The position numbers and the translations under genes are program-made. 64,000 bases of DNA from Mesorhizobium sp. (GTDB lineage Bacteria > Pseudomonadota > Alphaproteobacteria > Rhizobiales > Rhizobiaceae). Below, piece after piece: positions 56,111 to 64,000 of this stretch. Under the pieces are notes generated by a model. That model searched no databases. It was not told the origin of the DNA and saw nothing but the letters and a program-made list of their open reading frames with translations. The stretch lies in NCBI GenBank assembly GCA_019635735.1, contig JAHBYX010000002.1, positions 186,001-250,000 of the forward strand. Direction: 5' to 3'. Positions within the stretch are counted from its first letter, which is position 1, and each line of letters starts with the position of its first letter.

Positions 56111-57949
56111 TTGGCCAAGGCATCCTCCTCACCCGCGGCCAACGGCAGGGCCTATACCTATGTCGATCACAAGTTCGACGTCGTCGTCGTCGGCGCCGGC
56201 GGCGCCGGGCTGCGCGCCACGCTCGGCATGGCCGAACAGGGCCTGAAGACGGCCTGCATCACCAAGGTCTTCCCGACCCGCTCGCACACCGTCGCCGCGC
56301 AGGGCGGCATCGCCGCCTCGCTGCGCAACATGGGCCCCGACCACTGGCAGTGGCACCTCTACGACACCGTGAAGGGCTCCGACTGGCTGGGCGACGTCGA
56401 CGCGATGGAATATCTCGCCCGCGAGGCGCCCGCCGCCGTCTACGAACTCGAACATTACGGCGTGCCCTTCTCCCGCACCGAGGACGGCAGGATCTACCAG
56501 CGCCCCTTCGGCGGTCACATGCAGAATTTCGGCGACGGCCCGCCGGTGCAGCGCACCTGCGCGGCGGCAGATCGCACCGGCCACGCCATCCTGCACACGC
56601 TCTACGGCCAGTCGCTCAGGCATTCGGCCCAGTTCTTCGTCGAATATTTCGCCCTCGACCTGATCGTCGAAGACGGCCGCTGCACCGGCGTCGTCGCCTG
56701 GAACCTCGACGACGGCACCATCCACCGCTTCTCCGCCAAGATGGTCGTGCTGGCGACCGGCGGTTACGGCCGCGCCTTCTTCTCCGCCACTTCGGCGCAC
56801 ACCTGCACCGGCGACGGCAACGGCATGGTGGCGCGGGCCGGCCTGCCGCTGCAGGACATGGAGTTCGTGCAGTTCCACCCGACCGGCATCTACGGCGCCG
56901 GCTGCCTGATCACCGAGGGCGCGCGCGGCGAGGGCGGCTATCTCGTCAACTCGCAGGGCGAGCGCTTCATGGAGCGCTATGCGCCGTCGGCCAAGGACCT
57001 CGCCAGCAGAGACGTCGTCTCCCGCTGCATGACGCTGGAGATCCGCGAGGGCCGCGGTGTCGGCAAGAACAAGGACCACATTTTCCTGCACCTCGACCAT
57101 CTCGATCCGGCGGTGCTCGCCGAGCGCCTGCCCGGCATTTCCGAGAGCGCAAAGATCTTCGCCGGCGTCGACGTGACGAAGGAGCCGATCCCGGTCCTGC
57201 CGACGGTGCACTACAACATGGGCGGCATCCCGACGAACTATTACGGCGAAGTGCTGAACCCGACGCCGGACAATCCCGACGCCGTGTTCCCCGGCCTGAT
57301 GGCGGTGGGCGAAGCAGGCTGCGCCTCCGTGCATGGGGCCAACCGCCTCGGTTCGAACTCGCTGATCGACCTGGTCGTCTTCGGCCGGGCAGCCGCGATC
57401 CGCGCCGGTCAGGTGGTCGATCGAGAAGCGGCGGCGCCGTCTGTCAACGAAGCCGCCGTGGACAAGATCATGGACCGCTTCGACCGCCTGCGCCATGCCG
57501 ACGGCTCACAGCCCACGGCGGTGCTGCGCGAGAAGATGCAGCGCGCCATGCAGGAAGACGCCGCCGTCTTCCGCACCCAGGACTCGCTCGAAAGCGGCTG
57601 CCGCCGGATCTCGGCGATCTGGGGCGAGCTGAAGGACGTGAAGGTCCACGACCGCTCGATGATCTGGAACTCCGACCTCGTCGAGACGCTGGAGCTGGAA
57701 AACCTGATGGCCAACGCCATCACCACCGTTTACGGCGCCGAGGCGCGCAAGGAGAGCCGCGGCGCGCACGCCCGCGAGGATTTCTCCGCCCGCGACGACG
57801 TCAACTGGCGCAAGCATACGCTGTCCTGGGTGGACGAGGCCGGCAACGTGACGCTCCGCTACCGGCCGGTACATGTCGAAACCATGCTGCCCGAAAGCCA
57901 GGGCGGCATCGATCTCGCCAAGATCGCGCCCAAGGCGCGGGTCTACTGA
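56111..57949 (+). CDS. sdhA: succinate dehydrogenase flavoprotein subunit
   Basis: A 612-residue FAD subunit of complex II. The dinucleotide fold is [16 protein letters not shown] near residue 24, and FAD is bound covalently at His59 in [10 protein letters not shown]. The active-site segments [21 protein letters not shown] and [17 protein letters not shown] are intact. The start is TTG at 56111, three bases after sdhD. Confidence 0.97.
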   Translation: MAKASSSPAANGRAYTYVDHKFDVVVVGAGGAGLRATLGMAEQGLKTACITKVFPTRSHTVAAQGGIAASLRNMGPDHWQWHLYDTVKGSDWLGDVDAMEYLAREAPAAVYELEHYGVPFSRTEDGRIYQRPFGGHMQNFGDGPPVQRTCAAADRTGHAILHTLYGQSLRHSAQFFVEYFALDLIVEDGRCTGVVAWNLDDGTIHRFSAKMVVLATGGYGRAFFSATSAHTCTGDGNGMVARAGLPLQDMEFVQFHPTGIYGAGCLITEGARGEGGYLVNSQGERFMERYAPSAKDLASRDVVSRCMTLEIREGRGVGKNKDHIFLHLDHLDPAVLAERLPGISESAKIFAGVDVTKEPIPVLPTVHYNMGGIPTNYYGEVLNPTPDNPDAVFPGLMAVGEAGCASVHGANRLGSNSLIDLVVFGRAAAIRAGQVVDREAAAPSVNEAAVDKIMDRFDRLRHADGSQPTAVLREKMQRAMQEDAAVFRTQDSLESGCRRISAIWGELKDVKVHDRSMIWNSDLVETLELENLMANAITTVYGAEARKESRGAHAREDFSARDDVNWRKHTLSWVDEAGNVTLRYRPVHVETMLPESQGGIDLAKIAPKARVY

Positions 57950-58043
57950 GCCAACCGATGGAATTGTTCCTGCGCAACATCTCCACGGCGACGCAGGCGA
58001 AGGGGTTCGCCCCGTCGCCCGTGCAGCGCCGCCGGAGGTGCGC

Positions 58044-58823
58044 ATGACCGACCGGCTCGGCTCCCGTCCGCTCGACCGCTGGCGCGCACGGCTCGGCCTG
58101 TTCCGTGCCGACATCAATCGCCATTTCGTCCGCGACCAACAGCGCAGGGCCTCGCAGGGCGCCGGGCCAATCGAGCGCGCCTACTACGACTACAGTGGCC
58201 CACTGATCCACAAGTGGAATCACTATCTACCGCTTTACGACCGCTATTTCGCACCCTATCGCAGGCGTGGCACGCCGGTGCGTATGCTGGAGATCGGTGT
58301 CTCCCAGGGCGGTTCGCTCCAGCTCTGGCGCGGCTACTTCGGCGAGACTGCGACGATCTTCGGCATCGACATCAATCCCGATTGCGCTCGCTTCGACGGT
58401 TTCAACGGAAACAGCGTCCGCATCGGCTCGCAGGCCGATCCGAACTTCCTGCGCAAAGTCGTGGAGGAAATGGGCGGCCTCGACATCGTGCTGGACGACG
58501 GGAGCCATTTCGCCTCGCATATGAAGGCCAGCTTCGACACGCTCTTCCCGCTGCTGTCGGACGGAGGTCTATATGCTGCCGAGGACCTTCACACGTCCTA
58601 CTGGCGCAATTTCGAGGGTCGCTACGGCTCGCGGCGCAGTTTCCTTGGCGTCTGCAAATCTCTCATCGACGACATGCACCACTGGTACCACCCGATGGGC
58701 CAGCGCCATGAAGTCGTCCGCAACGACCTGGCGGCAATCCACATCCACGATTCAATCGTATTTCTCGAGAAGTCGCGCGTCACTGCGCCCGTCCACAGCG
58801 TCAAGGGCTCGGTCGAAGCCTAG
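58044..58823 (+). CDS. class I SAM-dependent methyltransferase embedded in the sdh operon
   Basis: A 259-residue Rossmann methyltransferase with [22 protein letters not shown] (motif I) near residue 78, [13 protein letters not shown], and [25 protein letters not shown] near 150. The H/D-rich pattern resembles the CmcI/macrocin O-methyltransferase group acting on sugars or small molecules, often metal-dependent. GGAGGTG precedes the ATG. It begins 94 bases after sdhA and ends 14 bases before sdhB, so it interrupts the operon. The substrate is unknown and a role with complex II is only positional. Confidence 0.85.
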   Translation: MTDRLGSRPLDRWRARLGLFRADINRHFVRDQQRRASQGAGPIERAYYDYSGPLIHKWNHYLPLYDRYFAPYRRRGTPVRMLEIGVSQGGSLQLWRGYFGETATIFGIDINPDCARFDGFNGNSVRIGSQADPNFLRKVVEEMGGLDIVLDDGSHFASHMKASFDTLFPLLSDGGLYAAEDLHTSYWRNFEGRYGSRRSFLGVCKSLIDDMHHWYHPMGQRHEVVRNDLAAIHIHDSIVFLEKSRVTAPVHSVKGSVEA

Positions 58824-58837
58824 CAGGATCAGAACCC

Positions 58838-59617
58838 ATGGTTGAACTCACCCTTCCCCGGAACTCCAAGATCCAAGCCGGCAAGACTTGGCCTAAGCCG
58901 GCGGGCGCGACCAATCTGCGCGAATACCGCATCTACCGCTGGTCGCCCGACGACGACCAGAACCCGCGCCTCGACACCTACTATGTCGATCTCGACGACT
59001 GCGGGCCGATGGTTCTCGACGGCCTGCTGTGGATCAAGAACAAGATCGACCCGACGCTGACGCTGCGCCGCTCCTGCCGCGAAGGCATCTGCGGCTCCTG
59101 CGCGATGAACATCGACGGCACCAACACGCTCGCCTGCACCAAGGGCATGGAGGAGATCGCCGGCGCGGTGCGCGTCTATCCGCTGCCGCACATGCCGGTG
59201 GTGAAGGACCTCGTGCCCGACCTCACCGTTCCCTATGCCCAGCTCACTTCGATCGAGCCCTGGCTGCAGACCGTGTCGCCCGAGCCCGCAAAGGAATGGC
59301 TGCAGAGCCACGAGGACCGCCAGAAGCTCGACGGGCTCTACGAATGCATCCTCTGCTTCTGCTGCCAGACCTCCTGCCCGAGCTACTGGTGGAACGGCGA
59401 CCGTTATCTCGGCCCCGCCGTGCTGCTGCAGGCCTACCGCTGGCTGATCGACAGCCGCGACGAAGCCACCGGCGAGCGGCTCGACAATCTCGAAGACCCC
59501 TTCCGCCTCTACCGCTGCCACACCATCATGAACTGCGCCCAGGCCTGCCCCAAGGGGCTCAACCCGGCCAAGGCGATCGCCGAGATCAAGAAGATGATGG
59601 TGGAGCGGAGGGTGTAG
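58838..59617 (+). CDS. sdhB: succinate dehydrogenase iron-sulfur subunit
   Basis: A 259-residue subunit carrying three Fe-S clusters: [16 protein letters not shown] (2Fe-2S) near residue 78, [16 protein letters not shown] (4Fe-4S) near 170, and [14 protein letters not shown] (3Fe-4S/4Fe-4S) near 228. It relays electrons from FAD to quinone. Ends 13 bases before repeat A copy 3, which could act as a terminator. Confidence 0.98.
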   Translation: MVELTLPRNSKIQAGKTWPKPAGATNLREYRIYRWSPDDDQNPRLDTYYVDLDDCGPMVLDGLLWIKNKIDPTLTLRRSCREGICGSCAMNIDGTNTLACTKGMEEIAGAVRVYPLPHMPVVKDLVPDLTVPYAQLTSIEPWLQTVSPEPAKEWLQSHEDRQKLDGLYECILCFCCQTSCPSYWWNGDRYLGPAVLLQAYRWLIDSRDEATGERLDNLEDPFRLYRCHTIMNCAQACPKGLNPAKAIAEIKKMMVERRV

Positions 59618-59630
59618 TTCTCCCCTCGGT

Positions 59631-59742
59631 CGTCATCCTCGGGCTTGACCCGAGGATCTACCGACGCTGGTAATCCGGCACCGACGCCTTCGCACAAATC
59701 GCGACGGCCGCAAATGCTCGGGTCAAGCCCGAGCATGACGGC
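59631..59742. repeat. composite inverted repeat family A, copy 3
   Basis: Left arm (59631-59662) keeps CCTCGGGCTTGACCCGAGG; right arm (59715-59742) has GCTCGGGTCAAGCCCGAGC followed by ATGACGG. The spacer is about 52 bases, like copy 1. It fills most of the 173-base gap between sdhB and yceH. Confidence 0.85.
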
Positions 59743-59790
59743 GCAGCAGCCCCCTTGCTCCACGCTCCCGCCTTTGCCACATAGGCCGGC

Positions 59791-60428
59791 ATGGATACGC
59801 CTCCCCTCCCCCTCCTCAACGCCATCGAAGCCCGCGTGCTGGGCTCCCTCATCGAGAAGAAGGAGCTGACGCCGGACGTCTATCCGCTGACGCTCAACGC
59901 CGCGCAGGCCGCCGCCAACCAGAAGACGGCGCGTGAGCCGGTGATGGCGCTGGAGCCGTCCGACATCCACCGCGCCTTCAAGACGCTTCAGGAAAAGGGG
60001 CTCGTCAGGCAGGTGGCCGGCTCGCGGGTCGAGCGCTACGAGGAGCAGCTGTCGCGGCGCTTCTCGCTGACGCGCGGACAGACGTCGCTCCTCGGCCTGA
60101 TGCTGCTTCGCGGGCCGCAGAGACGCACGAGCTCTTGGCGCGCAGCGAGCGCATGGCGAGCTATGACTCAGTCGAGGACCTCGTCGCCGATCTCGACCTT
60201 CTCATTGGCCGGCGTCCGCCGCTGGTGCAGCTGGTCGAGCGCGGTCCCGGCCAGCGCGAGGACCGCTTCGCGCACCTGCTCAGCGGTCCGGTGGAGGCGC
60301 CGGCGCGGACCTCTCCTTCCGCGACGTTCCACACAGCGCCGCCGGATCTGGCGGCCAGGGTCGCGGCCCTCGAAGAGGAGGTTTCCGCGCTGAGGCGGAT
60401 GGTCGAGAAGCTGGCCGCGAGCGACTGA
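59791..60428 (+). pseudogene. yceH: YceH (DUF480) protein, frameshifted
   Basis: The first frame encodes a normal DUF480 N-terminus: LNAIEARVLGSLIEKKELTPDVYPLTLNA...QKTAREPV and HRAFKTLQEKGLVRQVAGSRVERYEE, up to LLLRGPQ near 60118. The second frame, from about 60122, continues the family correctly as ELLARSERMASYDSVEDLVADLDLL through a C-terminal coiled coil ending at 60428. One base has been lost (or two gained) near 60118-60124. After the break the first frame runs into Arg/Ser-rich nonsense. Either a true inactivation or a sequencing error. Confidence 0.8.
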
Positions 60429-60513
60429 CGGAGAGATCACGCCTCCGTCGCGGCGGCTTGATTTGAAACTGCGCCGCCCGCTGCTACGTTCCTCCACAAT
60501 CGGAGGAACACCC

Positions 60514-61110
60514 ATGCGCCTTGCCGCCGCCGCGTTCGCGACCGCTCTTGCCTTGCAGCCCCTCGCCGTCTCATCCGCGAGCGCCGAGACGGCGATCTTC
60601 GCCGGCGGCTGCTTCTGGTGCGTCGAATCCGACATGGATCAGGTGCCCGGGGTCAGCGAGACCGTCTCCGGCTATTCCGGCGGCACGAAGAAGAGCCCCA
60701 GCTACTATGACCACGAAGGCCACCGCGAGGTGCTGAAGGTCGAGTTCGATCCGGCGAAAACGAGCTACGACCAGCTCGTGCGCATCTTCCTGCGCACCAT
60801 CGATCCGACCGACGGGGGCGGCCAGTTCTGCGACCGCGGCCACTCCTATTCGACCGCAATCTACGCCGTCGGCGACGCGCAGCTGGCGTCCGCCCGGAAA
60901 GCCAAGGCAGAGGCCGAAGCGCAGCTCGGCGTCAAGCTCGCGACCGAGGTCGCGCCGGCCGGCGAGTTCACCGTGGCCGAGGACTACCACCAGAACTACT
61001 ACAACGTGAATCCGGCCAAGTACAAATACTACCGCTTCGCCTGCGGCCGCGACGCCCGCGTCAAGGAAGTCTGGGGCGCCGACGCCTACAAGGGCGTGCC
61101 GTCGCATTAG
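60514..61110 (+). CDS. msrA: exported peptide-methionine (S)-S-oxide reductase
   Basis: A 198-residue MsrA with a signal peptide ending SASA, so it repairs methionine sulfoxide in the periplasm. The catalytic cysteine is Cys33 in GGCFWCVESD. Family motifs YSGG, YYDHEGHREVLKVEFDP and FCDRGHSYSTAIY follow. CGGAGGAAC precedes the ATG. No msrB fusion. Confidence 0.94.
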   Translation: MRLAAAAFATALALQPLAVSSASAETAIFAGGCFWCVESDMDQVPGVSETVSGYSGGTKKSPSYYDHEGHREVLKVEFDPAKTSYDQLVRIFLRTIDPTDGGGQFCDRGHSYSTAIYAVGDAQLASARKAKAEAEAQLGVKLATEVAPAGEFTVAEDYHQNYYNVNPAKYKYYRFACGRDARVKEVWGADAYKGVPSH

Positions 61111-61125
61111 CGAATCCGAGGAACT

Positions 61126-61176
61126 GCGTCTCTCTCCCCGTTCACGGGGGTCCGAAGGACGGGGAGAAGGGGACGC
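61126..61176. terminator. hairpin element between msrA and the acyl-CoA dehydrogenase
   Basis: GCGTC...CTCCCCGT and ACGGGGAG...GACGC form an imperfect long stem in the 66-base gap between the convergent genes. It resembles the C/G-rich intergenic hairpins common in rhizobial genomes and probably terminates both transcripts. Confidence 0.55.
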
Positions 61177-62967
61177 TCAGAACCACTCCGCCCTCATCTC
61201 CAGCGTCGTCTCATCCAGCTTGCCCAGCAGTTCCCTCTGCATGCGCGCCTTGGGCAGCTCGTAGGCGAAGAAGTAGCGGCAGGCGACGAGTTTGCCGCGC
61301 AGGAAGTTCCCATCCCCTTCGCCCATTTCCAGTTTGCGCGCGGCGACCAGCGCCTGCCTCAGCCACATCCAGGCGATGACGACATGGCCGAACATGTCGA
61401 GATAGATCGTGGCGTTGGCCAAGGCCTTGCGCGGATCTTTTGCCAATTCGCGGGCGAGTGTGCGGGTTAGCGCAACCGTTTCGGCGAGATGGGCGGCGAG
61501 GTCCGACGCTTGAGGCGAGAGCGCAGCGATCGATGAGGCCTCAGCCACCGTCTCGCCAATCTGACCCGCCAGCAGTTCCAAGCCTCTCCCGTTCGCCTGC
61601 ACCACCTTGCGGCCCAGAATGTCCATGCCCTGGATGCCGTGCGTGCCCTCGTGGATCGGGTTCAGCCGGTTGTCGCGGTAGAGCCGCTCGACCGGATAGT
61701 CGCGCGTGTAGCCGTAGCCGCCCAGCACCTGGATCGCGTGCTTGTTGGCCTCGAGGCAGAATTCCGACGGCCACGATTTGGCGACCGGCGTGAGAAGATC
61801 GAGCAGCAGTTCGTCATCGCGCTTCTTCGCCTCGTCGGTCCCGGTGCGGATCCCGTCCACCAGCCGCGCGCAGTAGAGGATCAGCGAAAAGGCGCCCTCC
61901 ACCGCGCTCTTCTGCGCCAGGAGCAGCCGTCGGATGTCGGCATGCTCGATGATCGGCACCTGCTTCGACGTGGCGTCCTTGCCGTCTGGATGCCTGCCCT
62001 GCGGGCGATCCTTCGCATAGGCGAGCGATGCCTGGTAGCCGGCCGAGGCCAGCGCCGTGGCGCCGAGCCCGACGCCGATGCGCGCCTCGTTCATCATCTG
62101 GAACATGTAGCCGAGCCCCTTGTGCGGCTCGCCCACCAGATGGCCGATGCACTCGCCCGCCTCGCCGAAATTGAGCAGCGTGTTGGTGGTGCCGCGATAG
62201 CCCATCTTGTGGTTGAGGCCGGCAAGCGTCACGCCGTTGCGCGGGCCGATCGAGCCGTCCTCGCCGACGCGATACTTCGGCACGATGAACAGCGAGATTC
62301 CCTTCACCCCGGCGGGGCCGCCGGGGATCTTGGCCAGCACCATGTGGACGATGTTCTCCGATATCTCCTGCTCGCCGCCGGAGATCCACATCTTGCGGCC
62401 GCTGATGCGGTAGGTGCCGTCGCCGGCCGGCTCGGCCTTCGTGACGATGTCGGAGAGCGACGAGCCGGCCTGCGGCTCCGACAGGCACATCGTCCCGAAG
62501 AAGCGGCCCTCGACCATCGGCGTAAGGTAGCGTGCCTTCTGCTCATCGCTGCCGAAGCTGGCGATCAGGTTCGCCGCGCCGACGGTCAGGAACGGGTAGC
62601 CGGCTGTGCCGACATTGGCGGCGGAGAAAATGTAGGCGCAGGCGATGCGCAGCGTCTCCGGCATCTGCGCGCCGCCCCACTCATGATCGAAGCCGGCGCC
62701 GAAGAAGCCCGCCTCGCGGTAGACGGCGAGCGCGGCGCCGACGCGCGGGTCGACGATAGCCTTCCCGTCGACGAATTCCGGCTCGTTCTCGTCGACGGCC
62801 GCCGCATGCGGCAGGAAGTGGTCGATGGCGATTGCCTCGGCCGTGTCGAGCACGTTGTCGATCGCGCTTCGATCCCAATCGGCGAAACGGCCCGCTTCAC
62901 TCAGCCGGCCCGCGTCGAGCACGTCGAAGAGCTGGAAGGACAGGTCGGCCCGGTCGATGCGTATCAA
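61177..62967 (-). CDS. acyl-CoA dehydrogenase (large, DmdC-like)
   Basis: A 596-residue flavoenzyme with the core fold (TMCLSEPQAGSSLSDIVTKA near residue 158; KMWISGGEQEISENIVHMVL near 195; QVLGGYGYTRDYPVERLYRDNRLNPIHEGTHGIQ near 410, holding the catalytic glutamate region) plus a C-terminal ~120-residue helical extension typical of the DmdC/AcdA branch. The substrate could be a medium-chain or 3-methylthiopropanoyl-type CoA ester. The start appears to be TTG at 62967 with a weak ribosome site. The gene is divergent from rpoH, and its start touches the EcfG-type promoter. Confidence 0.9.
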   Translation of the reverse strand: MIRIDRADLSFQLFDVLDAGRLSEAGRFADWDRSAIDNVLDTAEAIAIDHFLPHAAAVDENEPEFVDGKAIVDPRVGAALAVYREAGFFGAGFDHEWGGAQMPETLRIACAYIFSAANVGTAGYPFLTVGAANLIASFGSDEQKARYLTPMVEGRFFGTMCLSEPQAGSSLSDIVTKAEPAGDGTYRISGRKMWISGGEQEISENIVHMVLAKIPGGPAGVKGISLFIVPKYRVGEDGSIGPRNGVTLAGLNHKMGYRGTTNTLLNFGEAGECIGHLVGEPHKGLGYMFQMMNEARIGVGLGATALASAGYQASLAYAKDRPQGRHPDGKDATSKQVPIIEHADIRRLLLAQKSAVEGAFSLILYCARLVDGIRTGTDEAKKRDDELLLDLLTPVAKSWPSEFCLEANKHAIQVLGGYGYTRDYPVERLYRDNRLNPIHEGTHGIQGMDILGRKVVQANGRGLELLAGQIGETVAEASSIAALSPQASDLAAHLAETVALTRTLARELAKDPRKALANATIYLDMFGHVVIAWMWLRQALVAARKLEMGEGDGNFLRGKLVACRYFFAYELPKARMQRELLGKLDETTLEMRAEWF

Positions 62968-62992
62968 GGAACGATTTCCGTTTTTGTGCGTT
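62968..62992 (+). promoter_or_regulatory. EcfG-type (general stress) promoter of rpoH2
   Basis: GGAAC (62968-62972) and CGTT (62989-62992) are 16 bases apart on the rpoH strand, matching the EcfG/RpoE2 consensus GGAAC-N16/17-CGTT of Hyphomicrobiales. It leaves a leader of about 120 bases. In Sinorhizobium meliloti rpoH2 is an RpoE2 target, so the position makes sense. Read from sequence; activity inferred. Confidence 0.72.
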
Positions 62993-63117
62993 TGCGAACT
63001 TGGCGCGGAAGGGAACGAAACTCTTTCGATCCCGGGTGCGTATCGTTACCGATACGGTTGCCCTCTCGCATCCGTAATGGCGAACCAAAACGGATGTGGC
63101 AAGACGAGGAGGGTTGC

Positions 63118-63978
63118 GTGAAAGCAGAGACGGGACGTTCGAACCTCATCCGCGCCGCCATGAACGCCCCCTATCTGGCGCGCGAGGAGGAACACGACCT
63201 CGCCGTGCGGTGGAAGGAGCATCGCGACCAGGCCGCTCTCCACCGCATCACCATCGCCCATATGCGGCTCGTCATCTCGATGGCCGCGAAGTTCCGCAAT
63301 TTCGGCCTGCCCCTCAACGACCTGATCCAGGAAGGCCATATCGGTCTGCTGGAAGCGGCCGCCCGCTTCGAGCCGGAACGAGACGTCCGCTTCTCGACCT
63401 ATGCGACGTGGTGGATCCGCGCCTCGATGCAGGATCACATCCTGCGCAACTGGTCGATCGTCCGCGGCGGTACCAGCTCGACGCAGAAGGCGCTGTTTTT
63501 CAATCTGCGACGCCTGCGCGCTCGGCTTGCGCAAGGCTCCGAGACGCTGTCGAACGAGACCGTCTACAGCGAGATCTCGGCGGCGCTCGGCGTGTCCAAG
63601 GCGGATGTCGCGATGATGGATTCACGCCTTTCGGCGCCGGATTCGTCGCTCAACGCGCCTGTGCTGGACGAGGGAAGCGGCTCGGCCGAACGCATGAACT
63701 TCCTCGTCTCGGACGATCCCCTGCCCGACGAGATCGTCGGCAGCACGATCGACGAGCAGCGTCGCAAGGGCTGGCTGCGGGCGGCCCTTGGCGTGCTCAA
63801 TGAACGCGAACTGCGGATCATCCGAGAAAGGCGGCTGCAGGACGAAGGCGCCACGCTGGAACTCCTCGGCGAAAAGCTCGGCATCTCCAAGGAGCGCGTG
63901 CGTCAGATCGAGAACCGGGCGCTGGAGAAGCTGAAGGCAGCGCTCCTCAGGGACAATCCGGACTTCGCCGCCGCCTGA
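63118..63978 (+). CDS. rpoH: RNA polymerase sigma factor RpoH (RpoH2-type)
   Basis: A 286-residue heat-shock-family sigma factor. Region 2 reads DLIQEGHIGLLEAAARFEPERDVRFSTYATWWIRASMQDHILRNWSIVR. The RpoH box QKALFFNLRRLRARL follows near residue 122, and region 4 is TLELLGEKLGISKERVRQIENRALEKL. Similarity to the second RpoH of rhizobia is clear. GTG 63118 has an AGGAGGG site; ATG 63094 in frame is an alternative. The gene is complete and ends 22 bases before the window edge. Confidence 0.93.
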   Translation: MKAETGRSNLIRAAMNAPYLAREEEHDLAVRWKEHRDQAALHRITIAHMRLVISMAAKFRNFGLPLNDLIQEGHIGLLEAAARFEPERDVRFSTYATWWIRASMQDHILRNWSIVRGGTSSTQKALFFNLRRLRARLAQGSETLSNETVYSEISAALGVSKADVAMMDSRLSAPDSSLNAPVLDEGSGSAERMNFLVSDDPLPDEIVGSTIDEQRRKGWLRAALGVLNERELRIIRERRLQDEGATLELLGEKLGISKERVRQIENRALEKLKAALLRDNPDFAAA

Positions 63979-64000
63979 GGCACGAAGACGTCTACTGGTC

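Noticed and set aside
63000..63050. Second GGAAC (63013-63017) as another EcfG promoter
   Set aside because: No CGTT at 16-17 bases; the nearest is 26 bases away.
61639..63117. Upstream in-frame extension of rpoH
   Set aside because: It is antisense to the acyl-CoA dehydrogenase; a GTG with a good ribosome site at 63118 matches the sigma family start.

Overview
The window looks like a stretch of chromosome from a high-GC alphaproteobacterium of the order Hyphomicrobiales, most like the Mesorhizobium/Phyllobacteriaceae group. This is inferred from gene content and order: tlpA-argH-lptM-lysA-DUF4175, hpt beside ftsEX, an ATP synthase beta subunit with an Ala/Lys-rich N-terminal extension, DUF2125, Usg next to acs, and an RpoH2-type sigma factor behind an EcfG-type promoter. 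No rRNA, tRNA, CRISPR array, insertion sequence or prophage gene was recognised.

Layout. 1-5.1 kb: end of a DMT exporter, lysoplasmalogenase, a TlpA-like thioredoxin, then argH, a small lipoprotein and lysA (arginine and lysine biosynthesis). 5.1-14.9 kb: an AT-rich orphan secreted protein with its own promoter, a large Gln-rich membrane protein (DUF4175), a translationally coupled trio (membrane protein, hpt, receiver protein), the envelope genes ftsE-ftsX-ydcF-plsC, ChaC and DUF2125. 14.9-21.2 kb: sodC and the F1 ATP synthase operon atpHAGD-(secreted protein)-atpC, closed by a clear terminator. 21.4-28.3 kb: small membrane proteins, a divergent MarR/monooxygenase pair, a Phd/VapC toxin-antitoxin pair, priA, a transaldolase-like aldolase and a hydratase. 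28.3-34.1 kb: acyltransferase, lptE-leuS and yggS. 34.1-39 kb: a GntR-controlled TRAP transporter plus polyol/aldonate-type dehydrogenase operon. 39-45 kb: a Tat-exported PhoX with a Pho box, an orphan amino-acid binding protein, usg and acs. 45-47 kb: a decayed accessory patch with repeats, gene remnants, ccdAB and an orphan protein. 47-54.5 kb: uup, thiamine pyrophosphokinase, DUF1287, MgtC, leuC and a diguanylate cyclase. 54.7-64 kb: an MliC-like lipoprotein, sdhCDA-(methyltransferase)-sdhB, a frameshifted yceH, msrA, an acyl-CoA dehydrogenase and rpoH2.

Most of the window is core metabolism and envelope maintenance. The most unusual points are: three composite inverted-repeat elements, one of which supplies the start codon region of yggS; non-canonical genes embedded in the atp and sdh operons; a near-consensus Pho box before phoX and an EcfG-type promoter before rpoH2; and a patch of gene decay next to a CcdAB pair. 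I did not find a convincing new multi-gene defence or mobile system. The embedded atp and sdh genes are the best candidates for undescribed biology.
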